Shown one piece after another: positions 35,898 to 46,196 of a DNA stretch of 64,000 nucleotides. Every line of letters begins with the position of its first letter. Position 1 is the stretch's first letter. A program made the position numbers and the translations under genes. Source of the DNA: Blasia pusilla (taxonomy: Eukaryota > Marchantiophyta > Marchantiopsida > Blasiales); contig CM114272.1 in assembly GCA_050084515.1 (NCBI GenBank), forward strand, positions 47,802,001 through 47,866,000. The letters are read 5' to 3'. The notes beneath the pieces are model-generated. The model saw nothing but the letters and a program-made list of their open reading frames with translations, did no database searches and was not told the DNA's origin.

Positions 35898-36419
35898 TCT
35901 GGAGCCTCCACGAATCCGACGATTTTTCAGAGAATTAAAATCTCAACTGATTCAGCAGTCTCTCTGTATCTTCCTTCTGTCCTGGAACGCCGGAGCCAGT
36001 TCTTCCAGAAGATACAGCAGAGATGTTTGTAAAATGAACAATTTCGCTCCAATTGAATTCAAAATCTGTCTCCGCCATTTGACCGCATTGATAAGAGTCT
36101 GTGCGTCTCCACTACTCGACCGCGACCGTGGCCTCCGGTTTTCGCTATCATTAGAGAGTCAAAGCAGAAGCGAGTAATCTGAGAGAAACGTACCGAGTGT
36201 GGATGGGTTGTCCTGGTAGGAGAACACCGCATTTATTCAAGTGTGATTCTTCTAGCAACTAGTTCATCTTTTGTAACTCCTAACTTCCGCCATGGGCGGA
36301 GGCTGCGGTGGATTTCTGTCTGTATGAACATGCGTTGGCAGATGCAATATCCGACTTCGGAACAAGGCAGCACCGAGCCCACAGCGTCCCATCTCTCTCG
36401 CTGTGGCGTGATTAAAGAT
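35898..36419 (+). other. Probable 3' untranslated/flanking region of the host gene
   Basis: No domain is seen. An open frame across 35782-36177 is partly the last exon in another frame. No clear poly(A) signal could be fixed. Confidence 0.35.
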
Positions 36420-36870
36420 CATGTACGCCACGAAAATCGCAGGAATTGATTGCTTCCTTCTCATTTCATGTTCGCACATCTGTCTTGGTGACGAAGGGCC
36501 TCCAAAAAGTCGTGTGCGCCACGAAAAGCGTAGGAACTAAATGCGTGCTGTGAATTTCACGGCGCATCTCTCTTGGGCGACGGAAGGCCTCCAAACGGTT
36601 ATGTGCGACACGAAAATGATAGGACCTAAGCGCCTGCTGCAATTTCAAGACGCATATGTCTCCTCCGGACATCGAAAGGCATCCAAACGGTCGTGTGCGC
36701 CGTGAAAATCACTGGGACTGATTGCATGACGCATCTTTCTCTCGCTATCTTTTCTTGGCAACGAAAGGAATCCTAAAGGTCGTGTGCGGCGAGATAATCA
36801 CAGAAACTGACCGCGTGCTGCGAGTTTCACGATGCATCACTCTTTCTCGGGCAACGAAAGGCATCTCCCA
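36420..36870. repeat. Degenerate tandem array, period ~90 bp, five units
   Basis: Units start at the motif CGTGTGCGCCACGAAAA, found in variants at about 36420, 36511, 36600, 36692 and 36781. Each continues with AGGAACT-, TGCGTGCTG- and ACGAAAGGCATCC-like blocks. Short open frames inside are by-products. Confidence 0.85.
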
Positions 36871-37942
36871 CACGAATTGATTGAGGTCCTGAGGTGCACC
36901 AGGGAAGTCCGGGGAAGTCACGCCGAGTGACTGCGAGCTACGAATTCCGTGGCGCACGGGAACTGATATCTTGCTCATCATGCGGCCGTGAAAATTTCGT
37001 GGCCACATGAAATCTCCACAAGCCACGGACCTCTACTCGACCGCATCGTGACCGGCAGTGGTGGCGCATTGATTCCGACTTCTCTTGTTCTCCTCCGCTC
37101 CGCGCCGAAGAGCGTTCTCACGTTTCTAGCAACTCTTGGATGATGGATCCCTAGGGCCTAGCACAATTCCTCCTCTTGGTTATAGTGCGCACACAAAGTT
37201 ATCATCTCGTTTCTCTTTGTTTGAGGCTGGTACCATCATGCTCACTTGGCTCCTCCTCTTTCTCCACAAAAAGTTATTATGGTTCGTGCCTCAAACTGCC
37301 TTGCGATGGTCGTGCTTCGTGATGCAAAGTACACTTTATTATTACTAGCACTTGTGAGAGTTAATTTTCTTTGTTATCCATAATATCATTGGAGAGTGTC
37401 TTTTGATTTGCAAATTCATTGGCAAAAGCTCTTCAAATATTTTTTTATAATAAGGGACCCGTGCCCAGACACCTTACTAGTCTCTTTTTAATTCAATTCC
37501 CTCTCTCAAAGTGACATGTGCGGGCACCATAGGAGTCCTTAGAAGACAGGTGTCAACAATTGAAAATGTTTCCTCAAATCCCGTCCTCTTTTAATTATAT
37601 AGATTAAAACATATTTGAAAAGGAGGACTTGTGAAGGTGATGCTTCGTGTGGTTCTAGTATGTTTTAATTAGTAGATGGGATTATTAATGATTAGTGTGT
37701 ACTTGTGCACTAGTCATCTAGTTTAAATTGTCTCATATAATTAACTTTTAAAATTTTAAAGTGTCATTTTAAATTATTTTATTGGTTCAAAAGACGAGTG
37801 TTTTATTGGCTAAATGTGTGGAGATAAGGTTACAAAATGAATGGACATTCTCCACTAATAATATAGATTTAAGTAACCCACAAATTTTTTGATTGATCCT
37901 TCTATCAAGATCTTATTGGGTGAGAGATCACATCATCTTATT
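36871..37942. other. Intergenic DNA
   Basis: No gene seen. 37470-37605 loosely matches 113-245. Starting at about 37449, GGGACCCGTGCCC resembles the palindrome heads at 29618 and 29831. Confidence 0.35.
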
Positions 37943-38079
37943 TGTAGTGCACATACACATCACTACACAATACATATCGCTGGTCACATCCACATCACAC
38001 AACACCGATCTTCCCCAATATACGGGTAGATCCACACAAGTACAAAAAATCAACTCATACATATACATCGAGATCCCAC
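37943..38079 (-). repeat. E5: outer A terminal unit
   Basis: On the minus strand it runs from GTGGGATCTCGATGTATATG to GTGTATGTGCACTACA. The end is a mutated form of GCACGACA. Confidence 0.75.
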
Positions 38080-38559
38080 AAAAAAAGAGAGTAAAAAGGG
38101 CACACTTGGCCTAAAACTCCACTCCTCAATCCAAATCGGCATATCGAGCCTCGTCCACCCTGTGCTATCAAGGAATCCAAACACTAGCACCCCAGTCCTA
38201 ACTCACACACACAATCAAGAATGGTGCTCCAACGGTCCAACATGAGAAAGATGGCTTGAGAAATCCATCTCTCTCCTATATATAGATGTGGGAAGAGCCA
38301 AAAGGCTCCTCCCCTAAAGATAGCAATCCTCTTGGTAACCTCCGCCCATAGGTTACCAGGGGCGGATGATCTGTTGAACAAGTCACCCGGTTGTGAAAGA
38401 TCCCCAAAGGAAAGTCGTCAGAAACGACATTCCTGACACAACGAAACTATTCTCAACCCCATCCGACTCCTTAGGACGAAGTTATACTTAAGATAGTCTG
38501 CTGGCTCGCTATGCAGTTGCCGCGATAGATCCCTACCAATCTGCTACTAAGATGTGACA
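38080..38559 (-). repeat. E5: B terminal unit
   Basis: On the minus strand it starts TGTCACATCTTAGTAG. It carries the hairpin GAGCCTTTTGGCTC and a TATA box CTATATATAGG (about 38274-38284). The related remnant in E1 (735-1058) shows this subfamily was active more than once. Confidence 0.8.
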
Positions 38560-38561
38560 GC

Positions 38562-38702
38562 TGTCGTGTGCATACACATCGCTACATAATACATATCGTT
38601 GGTCACACCACACCACACCACACACACCAATCTTCCCCAACATACGGGTAGATCCACAAAAGAACAAAAAATCAACTCACACATATACATCGAGATCACA
38701 CA
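38562..38702 (-). repeat. E5: inner A terminal unit
   Basis: On the minus strand it runs from TGTGATCTCGATGTATATG to CACACGACA. The joint to B is the perfect palindrome GACAGCTGTC (38556-38565). Confidence 0.8.
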
Positions 38703-38717
38703 ACCACCCCCCTAGTT
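38703..38717 (-). promoter_or_regulatory. E5: polypurine tract
   Basis: On the minus strand AACTAGGGGGGTGG directly precedes the inner A unit. Confidence 0.6.
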
Positions 38718-38769
38718 GGCAATTGGATCCCCCCAACTCTAGATAGCAGATATCACATCTCTCTAACAT

Positions 38770-39906
38770 GATCTACTACCCTATATACATCTCGAACATA
38801 TCCATCGTCCCGTGGGAACTACATGAAGAGGAGGGGGGTTCGGACATGATATATGCCGCCCTCAAGAACAACCATCACATACCAAGATGGTGGCTACACC
38901 CCTCGCAGATCCACACAACATACACCTCAAGCATGTTGGTACCAATGCCAAGCTCCGATCCACTGTCCTGTCCACGTTCGGAAGGTGACATGACGCACAA
39001 TTGCGCACATGATCCTTCCAAACCATACCATCCCGTCCCTCCAACATGAGGACTCCGGTCGGTGACACCTCACGCACAAGTAGAATCGTGCACCCTGCAG
39101 TGCCATCTAGCGTTGTGGGTGCTGCCTGTTATAAATAAACGTAATCTCCACTATGAAACCTCATAAACCGTAGACGATAACCTCCTTCACGAATGTTCGT
39201 GTACCTCAATGTATCCCTATGTTGCGCAATAGCTAAGTTCTCAAAGGCCAATGGCATAACTCTACGAAAAATCTCTGCCCTCTAAGAACATGCTTGTACC
39301 CACATATTTGGATCATCAAGATCTAACACCTCTGCCGTGTCACGTCAAATAGTTACAGGTAAATCTGGCTCTCTCCTAAAGAGCAAAAAGGATGGTGCAA
39401 ATGACGCCAAGGATGCCTGCCGACTATAGCGATAACCCATAGCCAACCATGGCAACTGTAGGTCCCACTCCCTCAACTATCCCCGCTGCAAGCCATACTT
39501 GCGCAATCCTCTCTTCACCCTCTGTACTACTCTCTCCACCAACCCATCAGCCTCAGGATGATCTTTGGACGTGGTGCGGTGATCTATCAGCGTTTGATCA
39601 CAAAAGGCTTGGAACTCTCCCTTGAACTCGGTACCCTAGTCAATCAACACCTCCGCTGGTGCACCAAATGACTAAGGACACGATCTAGAAACGAGTAAGA
39701 TGTTCCCTCACTAGCCTTTTCTGGTAGAGCCATCAACTCTATCCACTTGGAGAAATGCTCCACCATGACCAACACGTACTTATGATGACGCCCCATCAAT
39801 GGTAAAGGTCCCGCGAACTCTTGACTCCATCGATAACCTAAACCCATAATCGGCAAAGGATGGAATTGCGAAGTGGGAGCATTGAAGGATGCTCGCACTC
39901 GGTCAC
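38770..39906 (-). pseudogene. E5: integrase core and C terminus with a decayed PHD finger
   Basis: On the minus strand: GLGYRWSQEFAGPLPL (first Asp replaced by Glu), HKYVLVMVEHFSKWIELMAL and KASEGTSYSFLDRVLSHL (39860-39650). After a frameshift comes the region equivalent to DHRTTSRDHPEADGL (about 39590-39540), then the C-terminal VLMLEGRDGMVWKDHVRNCA (about 39040-38985). The PHD keeps CMLCGSARGVATILVCDGCS; its second half (GRHIS...) is degraded. Integration by this copy is not expected. Confidence 0.85.
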
Positions 39907-39909
39907 AAA

Positions 39910-40426
39910 TGTCACGTCCTTTGGGATCGATCGGTGAGATCTAGTAGAGCGTCTTCAAGAGTAGTGGAGGACAGGACTAGGAGGTCGAGGATGACCTACT
40001 AAGGCCCCGGGAAACTTGAGAGAGCAGGTTTCCCCTTCGTTTTGGCTCATCTGGAGCCATATTGAGGGACTTACTATTTTAGGTAAGTACCATTTTGAGT
40101 ATATGATCACCTTTCTATTTTTGGTAAGTGGCCCTTGACCTCCTACATCAGGTCAAGAGCCAAAGAGGTGACTTGGGAGAATAGGTTACCATGGAGAGAG
40201 CTTGGGAGAGGGGAGGGGTATTATCCCAAGGAGAGAGAGAGCTGGAGAGCTCATTCTCTCTTTGTTGAACCTCTTGGCATGAGGCGGCGGAGCTATGGTC
40301 CCTTGCCTTGTGAGTGTAACCCAAGCCTTTCATTAGGAAAGTGGGTTTGGTTTGACATGAGAGAGAGTGCACACCTTTGAGAGCTATGGTGTGAGATTGT
40401 GTAGAGAGAGATTGGATCTTACTTTA
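39910..40426 (+). repeat. E6: 5' terminal unit B
   Basis: It starts TGTCACGTCC and ends TTACTTTA. It pairs with the 3' copy at 49515-50030, differing by a few percent by eye. The TATA-like GGTATTATCCC is at 40217-40227. Bases 40253-40264 (ATTCTCTCTTTG) lie where transcription should start and are complementary to the 12 nt directly after the unit. It acts as promoter and R/U5 (inference). Confidence 0.9.
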
Positions 40427-40438
40427 CAAAGAGAGAAT
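40427..40438 (+). promoter_or_regulatory. E6: candidate self-priming site
   Basis: CAAAGAGAGAAT begins at the first base after B and is the exact reverse complement of 40253-40264. I see no match to the usual tRNA-Met primer-site consensus here. In Tf1 the first 11 nt of the mRNA pair with a site just after the 5' LTR; the geometry here is the same. Confidence 0.7.
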
Positions 40439-42114
40439 AAGAGAATGAGAGAGCTTCATGGGGGAGCTCGCTGGTCACTCGCTATTTTTGCAGGTTGGGG
40501 ACGGTGTTCCCCGTTCAACGGCTCATGGGAGTGCTCATCGGAGCAAGGGTTTCTTGGATTGTTCTTTGCATTTGCCGATTTTTCGTGTAGAAGAGTGGCG
40601 CGCGGAAGCGCTGCCCAATTTCTGATAGGGATTGAGTATGGGGGCGGGTTGCCCCATGCCGGTGCTTTCTGGAGCACCATGTTGCTTGCTGATTTGCATT
40701 TTTACAGGTTTTACATTTTTGTTGGGAGGAATCAGCGCGGAAGCATTGCCAAATGTTGGGTAGAAGAAAGAGACATTGGGCTTTACGATAGTCCCTGTCA
40801 ATTTTTACTGGAATGTCCGATTCCAAATATTTTTTAATACTGGTGTAGATCGTGAAGCTTTGCACGCTTTGCAATAAACAGTGTGCAATTTGGAAATGCG
40901 AGCAAAAAGTTATGGTCAATCTTGCTAAATTGCCATTGCTAGGTGATTTTTAGATTTAAATTGTGCAAACCCTAAACCAGCCGCCACACCGGCGGCGGCC
41001 GTCGCCGTCATAATCACCGTCAAACGTCAACGGTCAACTTTCACCGTCCATGGTCAACTATCACCATCAATGGTCAACCGTCACCGTCAATGGTCCACCG
41101 TCCGTTGTCCACCCTTGGTTGCCATTGCCGCCGTTACGGAGTGGAGGATCTTCCACAACATTCGTTGATTCTCGGACTTGCGTCGCCATCACGTACTATG
41201 TTTTGGCCGCCACTGTCATCAACCTGTGATGGCATATAACCTCCTGTTATAGTGTTTGAGTTTTGATTTCTTGCAGCTATGTTGTGATTGGTAGCCGCTC
41301 AACGACGATCGGGTACCGTGCCGTGATGCCCGTAGCCGCGTCGTGCCGCTCGTGGCCGCACCGCACCGTACCGTCTTGATCGCGGAGCCGCTCCGGAATT
41401 ATGAAGCAGAGTGTGGGTTTATTGTTGATTGAGGAGGGTATGCCGCCGAGTGCCGCATCCCATCATCGAGGGCCGTGCCGTTCGTAGCCGTTCCGTGCCC
41501 CCTGCAACGCCGCACCGTTCTGTTGGAATTGCAGCGTCTATCGAGGAGTTTTGAGCAACGTCAGTACGGAAGGAATATGACTTGCTGATTGGAGGAGTTG
41601 TCTCCACGACCGAGTTGGGGTCGAGATTCGCAGTTGCTGAGGAGTGACATCGACATGTGTTCAGGTTACCCATTCTGGTCCTTTACCCTGCACGTGTGAG
41701 GGATTCTGGGATTTGGGTAGTTTAATTGGGGATATTGGGTGTGTGGATGCTGAGAGCATCATTTATGTATGTGATTTAGGGGACATAGACATGTGTGGGA
41801 TGTCCGGAGTTGAGGGTAGGTTGTCGATGAGATGATAGTCTGGTCGATTTGCCGCACCACGCCGCTTATTGCCGCACGTTACATGTCTCGGGGAGGGAGA
41901 GTGTAGATCGAGTTCCGCATGTTTGGGATGAGTGATTGAGGGATTACTCGCGAGGCAAGAGTGATCGGGTGAGAAGGGCACGAGGGTCATCACGGCATCC
42001 GTTCGGTACTTTGAGAGGCGAGGTGGTGAACCCGAGAGTAGCTCTAGAGATTTTACACGGAGTGGCGTGAGGTTCCGAGGGTCTTCACTTCAGGGATCAT
42101 CTTGACCTCCTTCT
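40427..42114 (+). other. E6: long 5' leader
   Basis: About 1.7 kb before recognisable gag. 41010-41115 is a run of degenerate CACCGTCAATGGTCAAC units. 41280-41500 has repeated GCCGC/GTGCCG(C)TCGTAGCCG blocks, also seen in the E2 leader. No conserved protein is seen. It might hold packaging or translation signals. Confidence 0.6.
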
Positions 42115-43500
42115 GTGTCATCGTCAGACAAGGGGGAGGGTGTAGAGGAATTTGTGAGCACATCGCCACACATTGTGAGTGGTCCTACCAGTTGGGCGTA
42201 CGAGATGGACGACTGGGGTAGAGGACCGCGTAGGTTTTCAAGTGCAGTAGGTACGATTGAGTTGCACGATTTCATAGCAGAGTTTAGGAGTTGGTGTGAC
42301 TCCCAGCGGGCCAGGAACTCTAGAGAGTTCAACCCATTTACAGCATGGAACGGTACGTTCCAGCATTTAGAGGGGGCACCCATGGACAATTACCATGAGT
42401 TTTCCCACAGATATGCCTAGGAGATTGAGGCATGGCGACTCTACTACGACCCACACTATGTGTCATGGACGGAGCCATTCCCAGATGAGGAGGAGGAGTC
42501 AAGAGAGGCTACTTCCTCTTCCACTAGTGATTTTTTAGGAGGGGTCACTCGCACTTGAGCAGTTGCACCGTCTAGTCGGGTTCGTCCCAGGTTCAACCCC
42601 CTGGTTGAGTTCTTTGCTGAGTTGAGGGCGAGCTACCAAGGGGTACGGACGGAAAAGTTGCAGAGGATCCACAACTTCCACAGGCGCCCAAGTGAGAGTT
42701 TACGTGAGGCTTACACTCGCTTGCGCCGGTTGATCAACGTCACTCAGGGGGTGACAGAGGCTCAGGCTATCCAGTCATGGTACGCGAGCGATCTTTGGAC
42801 GGACCTGCACCCGCCAGTGCGAGAGAGGGGGTGCTTCTTGTGAACACCTCCCCTACGTTGAGAGATGTTTTTAGGACCGCCGAGAACATTGAGCGCAACA
42901 TGGCGGAGGAGAGCGTAGCCACCATGGGTTTTGGGCGAGAGCAGTCGCGATTGGCTGCACCACCTGTGCAGCAACGTGGACTCCGAGATAGGTCAACTGT
43001 GGCACCACGAGCTTAGGGAGGATATCGGGAGCCCGTGGCACAGAGACCTGCGCCTTCATATGTGGCTCAACAGCAGCCGCCTACTATTACTTGTTGGTCA
43101 TGTGGTGGAGCCCATCATCAGCGCCATTGCACTCGTCAGGGTCATGGACGTATGCCTCAGCATGGAGAAGGAGATGGTGCTGCACGAAGAGGTTATCAGC
43201 GTGACTATTGTCAGAGGTATGGTCATACACGCACCATGTGTTTCAGTTTACATCCTGAGTTACGTACGGACCGAGGGCCAGAGAGGGCACCAGATCGAGT
43301 AGTCGGTCCGGGTGGGCCTAGAGATCGTGCACCAGGTGGTCCCGTTGGGGGACGAGGAGCTGGAGTTACCCGATAGGGTGGTGGAGCTGCCCGTGGAGGA
43401 GGTAGAGTACCACCATTTAGACGCGCCGAGGGAGACGCCGGACGTGGTGGGATGGTCGCCGAATCTGGCGAGCCTACGGAGCAGATTGCCGCTATGGCAT
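42115..43500 (+). pseudogene. E6: gag
   Basis: Segments in order: IELHDFIAEFRSWCDSQRA (42255-42310), NPFTAWNGTFQHLEG, a TAG at 42418, then FNPLVEFFAELRASYQGVR (42594-42650) and SLREAYTRLRRLINVTQGVT (42690-42750). A nucleocapsid part has CWSCGGAHHQRHC (43092-43130, spacing CX2CX3HX4C) and a second knuckle YCQRYGHTRTMC whose first Cys is replaced by Arg. A Gly/Arg-rich tail follows. The pieces occupy different frames. Gag would build the particle and bind RNA. Confidence 0.85.
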
Positions 43501-44077
43501 TGAGGTTACCCGATGCCGGATCCGTGGCATCGACATCATATGGAGCAACTAGAGATCTGGAGGATCTTGGTTGGATGTGCGGGGTTGCCTAGATGGAGGC
43601 CGCTGCAGTTGTGACGCGTGGAGCAGCCACAGAGTTGGATCCACAGTGAGGGGAAGCCAGAAAACAGACTAGGCTTCCTCAATCTTTCACGTTGTCCGAA
43701 GCGATGAGGACCCCATCGATGGGTCCTCATCAAAGTTCCTTGAGAGTTGGTGATGTTATTGGTGTGCAGGCACAGAGGGCGATGGGAGAAGTGAGTGCGA
43801 TGACTCCTATTGTTGATGCTCAGGAGGGCATGTGTCGAGCACATTGTTGGGGGCGGCCACCATTGTGTACCGCACTCCTTTATTTTCTACTTCCGATGTT
43901 ATGACGTTGGGGGGTACGCCCGTCGAGGCTTTTCGGCTGGCCGCGTCGCTATCTGAACGCGGGGTTGGAGTTCCTGCATCACGTTCAGAGGTGATTGCAG
44001 AGGAGGTGATGGACCTGCCCTTGGAGCGGATGCTCGGACCGTCCACGTGAGATTCATGGTAGGGTGCGGCTGCTAGA
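43501..44077 (+). pseudogene. E6: gag-protease linker
   Basis: Contains SFTLSEAMRTPSMGPH and QEGMCRAHCWGRPPLC-like stretches in shifting frames, with an aligned counterpart in E2 (12349-11661). No known domain. Confidence 0.5.
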
Positions 44078-44602
44078 ATGGCGGAGATGCCCGCTAGACC
44101 CACGATAGAGCGTGCAATGGCTTCTCCTGGTGTTGTGTTGCTGGATAACCGAGGAGAGGTCTTCCAGTTGTTGAGTCCTGGAGGTAGAGCTTTTAGTCCG
44201 CAACGCGTCTTGTTGGATTCAGGAGCGCAACCCCTGATGTTGGGGAAAGCGTCATTCAGAGGATTGGGTTTGACGAGAGCCGATGTGGAGCGTTGTCCAT
44301 TCCGGATACAGACATCCTTGGGTGGAGCGAGTACCACACAGTATATTACCCGACAGGAGGTCGTGGTGAGGATTCGCCCGGGACATCCTAGTGATGAGTC
44401 TGTGGTGCACGCCAAGGCAATAGTGACTAATGCAGAGTCCTACGACGTCTTGGTTGGTGGAGCAGTGTTATATCCGATGGGGTTTTCCCTGGATTACTGG
44501 GAGGAATCTGCGTCCTATAGACCAAGATGGCAGCCATGTGATGGGCGCCTTAGCTCATTACCGGTTCGATTCACAGGTGGAGTAATCGAGCAACGGCCAT
44601 GA
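44078..44602 (+). pseudogene. E6: aspartic protease (open frame intact)
   Basis: A 174-codon open frame. VLLDSGAQPLMLG (about 44210-44248) is the DSGA catalytic motif. LGGASTTQYITRQEVVVRI is consistent with a flap and following strand, and ESYDVLVGGAVLYPMGFSLDY corresponds to the C-terminal hydrophobic-Gly motif. It should act as a dimer on Gag-Pol. The following methyltransferase is in another frame, so in this copy the fusion is broken just after the TGA at 44600. Start: the first ATG of the frame is unlikely to be a true start, since it is normally part of a polyprotein. Confidence 0.85.
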
Positions 44603-44723
44603 GAGATGGCGACCTTAGCAGCATTTAGCAGTGCCATCACTTGGCCTAGTGATTTGATTGAGGGACATGTCCATGCAGAGGATACTCCCGTTCCTGAAAT
44701 TTTTATGGAGAGGAGTGTTTTAG

Positions 44724-46154
44724 GTGCATCATTCCGTGGAGGAGAGGTGCCGATGGGGCTTGACTGAGGAGCTTCGACGATTGGCACATGAGCACGTGCA
44801 GACCGCGTGGAGCGAGGCGTTTGCACCGGAGCATGACGTGTCTGAGGAACCCGAGGTAGCAAGGAGTGCTACGATGACACCCTTGGATACCACACCCATT
44901 GTGTGGTGTACCCCGGAGGAGGGTATTCAAGTGTAAGATCTCTTTGGAGGGATTAGCACCAGGTTAGCTGCTGTTTTGCAGGCAGGAGTGCGAGTACAGA
45001 AGTACATGTATGTGGAGAGTGATGATGTTGCGAGGCGCGTCTCACTACGACATGTGGCTTACTTACGCCTACTTTTTCCCGACTTATTTTCTGTGTCCGC
45101 AGTACAGGGGTATCAGAGTTCCCTACCGAGGGATATTTCGTTGTTGGGGGCGCAGGACTTAGAGCGGGTAGGGACCATTGATTTGGTCATTTCCGGTTGG
45201 CCATGTCAGGGCCAATCGAGTGCTAGAAGAGGCAGCGGGTTGGTTGACACTCGGTCCAGGTTGTTTTGGGAGATGTTGAGGGTCTTACGGTAGTTGCAGG
45301 AGCACCAGTCTCATTCTATAGCCTACATTCTGGAGAATGTGCCGATCTTAGGAGACTCCCGGTCACGGGTGGTGACAAGTGCTCATCAGGTGCGTGCCTG
45401 GATCGGCCCAGCAGTGTTCTTGGATGCGGCGAGTGTAGGTTGTAGAGCCCATCGCCCGCGTCTATGGTGGACCAACTTGGTGCCCCATGCGGTGTTACGG
45501 AGGGCGTATGCGAGAGTGGAGCGCCCCTCTTATTTGTTAGTGGATTCCATTCTGGATCCACGTCGTCAATCACATGCAGTGAGGCACAATGATCGACCAC
45601 CGTTGACTATGGTCAACAAGGTAGGCAGGCCGCGGGCAGCCTTGCCCACGTTTGTGAGTTTTCCCGCTTCCTATGCATACAAGGAGGCCGGTCTTGGCTT
45701 GGTTTGGGATGACCAGGTTCAGCGGTTAGTGGAGCCCAACGTCGACGAGAGAGAGCGAGCGATGGGATTTCCCACAAGAGTGACGGCAATACCGTCAGTG
45801 TCAGAGGCATCATGACGCCATGTCTTGGGTCAGGCGATGGACCTGAACTGCTTGACATGGATCCTCAGCTTGGGAGTGGCTGAGCAGGGTCGTATGAGAT
45901 CGCGACAGATCAGAGTGGTTGCGTTGGTGAGCCCCATGCCTACGGAGATGGTGGAGGCAGTGGCTGGGGGCGAGACCCGAGGAGATCGGAAGAGACACCC
46001 TTGGACTTCTTGGGATGTTTTGCAGGTACGCAAGGAAATGATAGCCACAACATCGAGCGTGGTTTCGGGCACTACACGTGGAGGAGATCAGAGTTTGCAA
46101 TTGGCTGCAAGAGAGCGGCCGAGTGTTGTTGTTCGAGATGGGGTTGCACCATAG
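44724..46154 (+). pseudogene. E6: DNA cytosine methyltransferase domain
   Basis: One frame, three stops. A lead-in of about 70 residues (TEELRRLAHEHVQTAW, VARSATMTPLDTTPIVW) precedes motif I, DLFGGISTRLAA (44937-44972), where sister E3 keeps TTG. The residue before it is a TAA (44934-44936; Leu in E3). Next are VESDDVARRVSL (acidic residue of motif II), DLVISGWPCQGQSSARRGSG (motif IV with catalytic Cys, 45183-45242), RLFWEMLRVL, TAG (45291-45293), AYILENVP (motif VI), FLDAASVGCRAHRPRLWWTN (motif VIII, 45418-45477), LPTFVSFP, ERERAMGFP, TGA (45813-45815) and HVLGQAMDLNCLTWI (motif X). Size and order fit a DNMT3/DRM-type catalytic domain of about 310 residues. It lies between protease and reverse transcriptase and is followed by HPWTSWDVLQ. 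Retrotransposons carrying DNMTs have been reported, as I recall, from charophytes and dinoflagellates. Confidence 0.92.
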
Positions 46155-46196
46155 CAACCACCGATACCCGCGCCGGAGAGTCCTACCGTAGTCACG

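Larger units (their letters stand above)
37943..39906 (-). mobile_element. E5 (3' part): old minus-strand element of a second subfamily
   Basis: On the minus strand this carries integrase, PHD finger, polypurine tract and A-B-A. It continues at 50159-54052 and again at 63804-64000, being split by E6 and E7. E5 sequence differs clearly from E6 yet keeps the same domain order. Confidence 0.88.

Noticed and set aside
36420-36870. CRISPR-like array
   Set aside because: The whole ~90-bp unit repeats, with no unique spacers; plant nuclear context.
40427-40460. tRNA primer-binding site after the E6 B unit
   Set aside because: I looked for the plant initiator-Met type site (TGGTATCAGAGC) and found none at the unit edge; the self-complementary 12-mer explains the position better.
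39910-40560. Reading the E6 ends as ordinary 640-bp LTRs (B plus A)
   Set aside because: The 5' copy stops at 40426 and continues with leader, not A; E7 shows the same.
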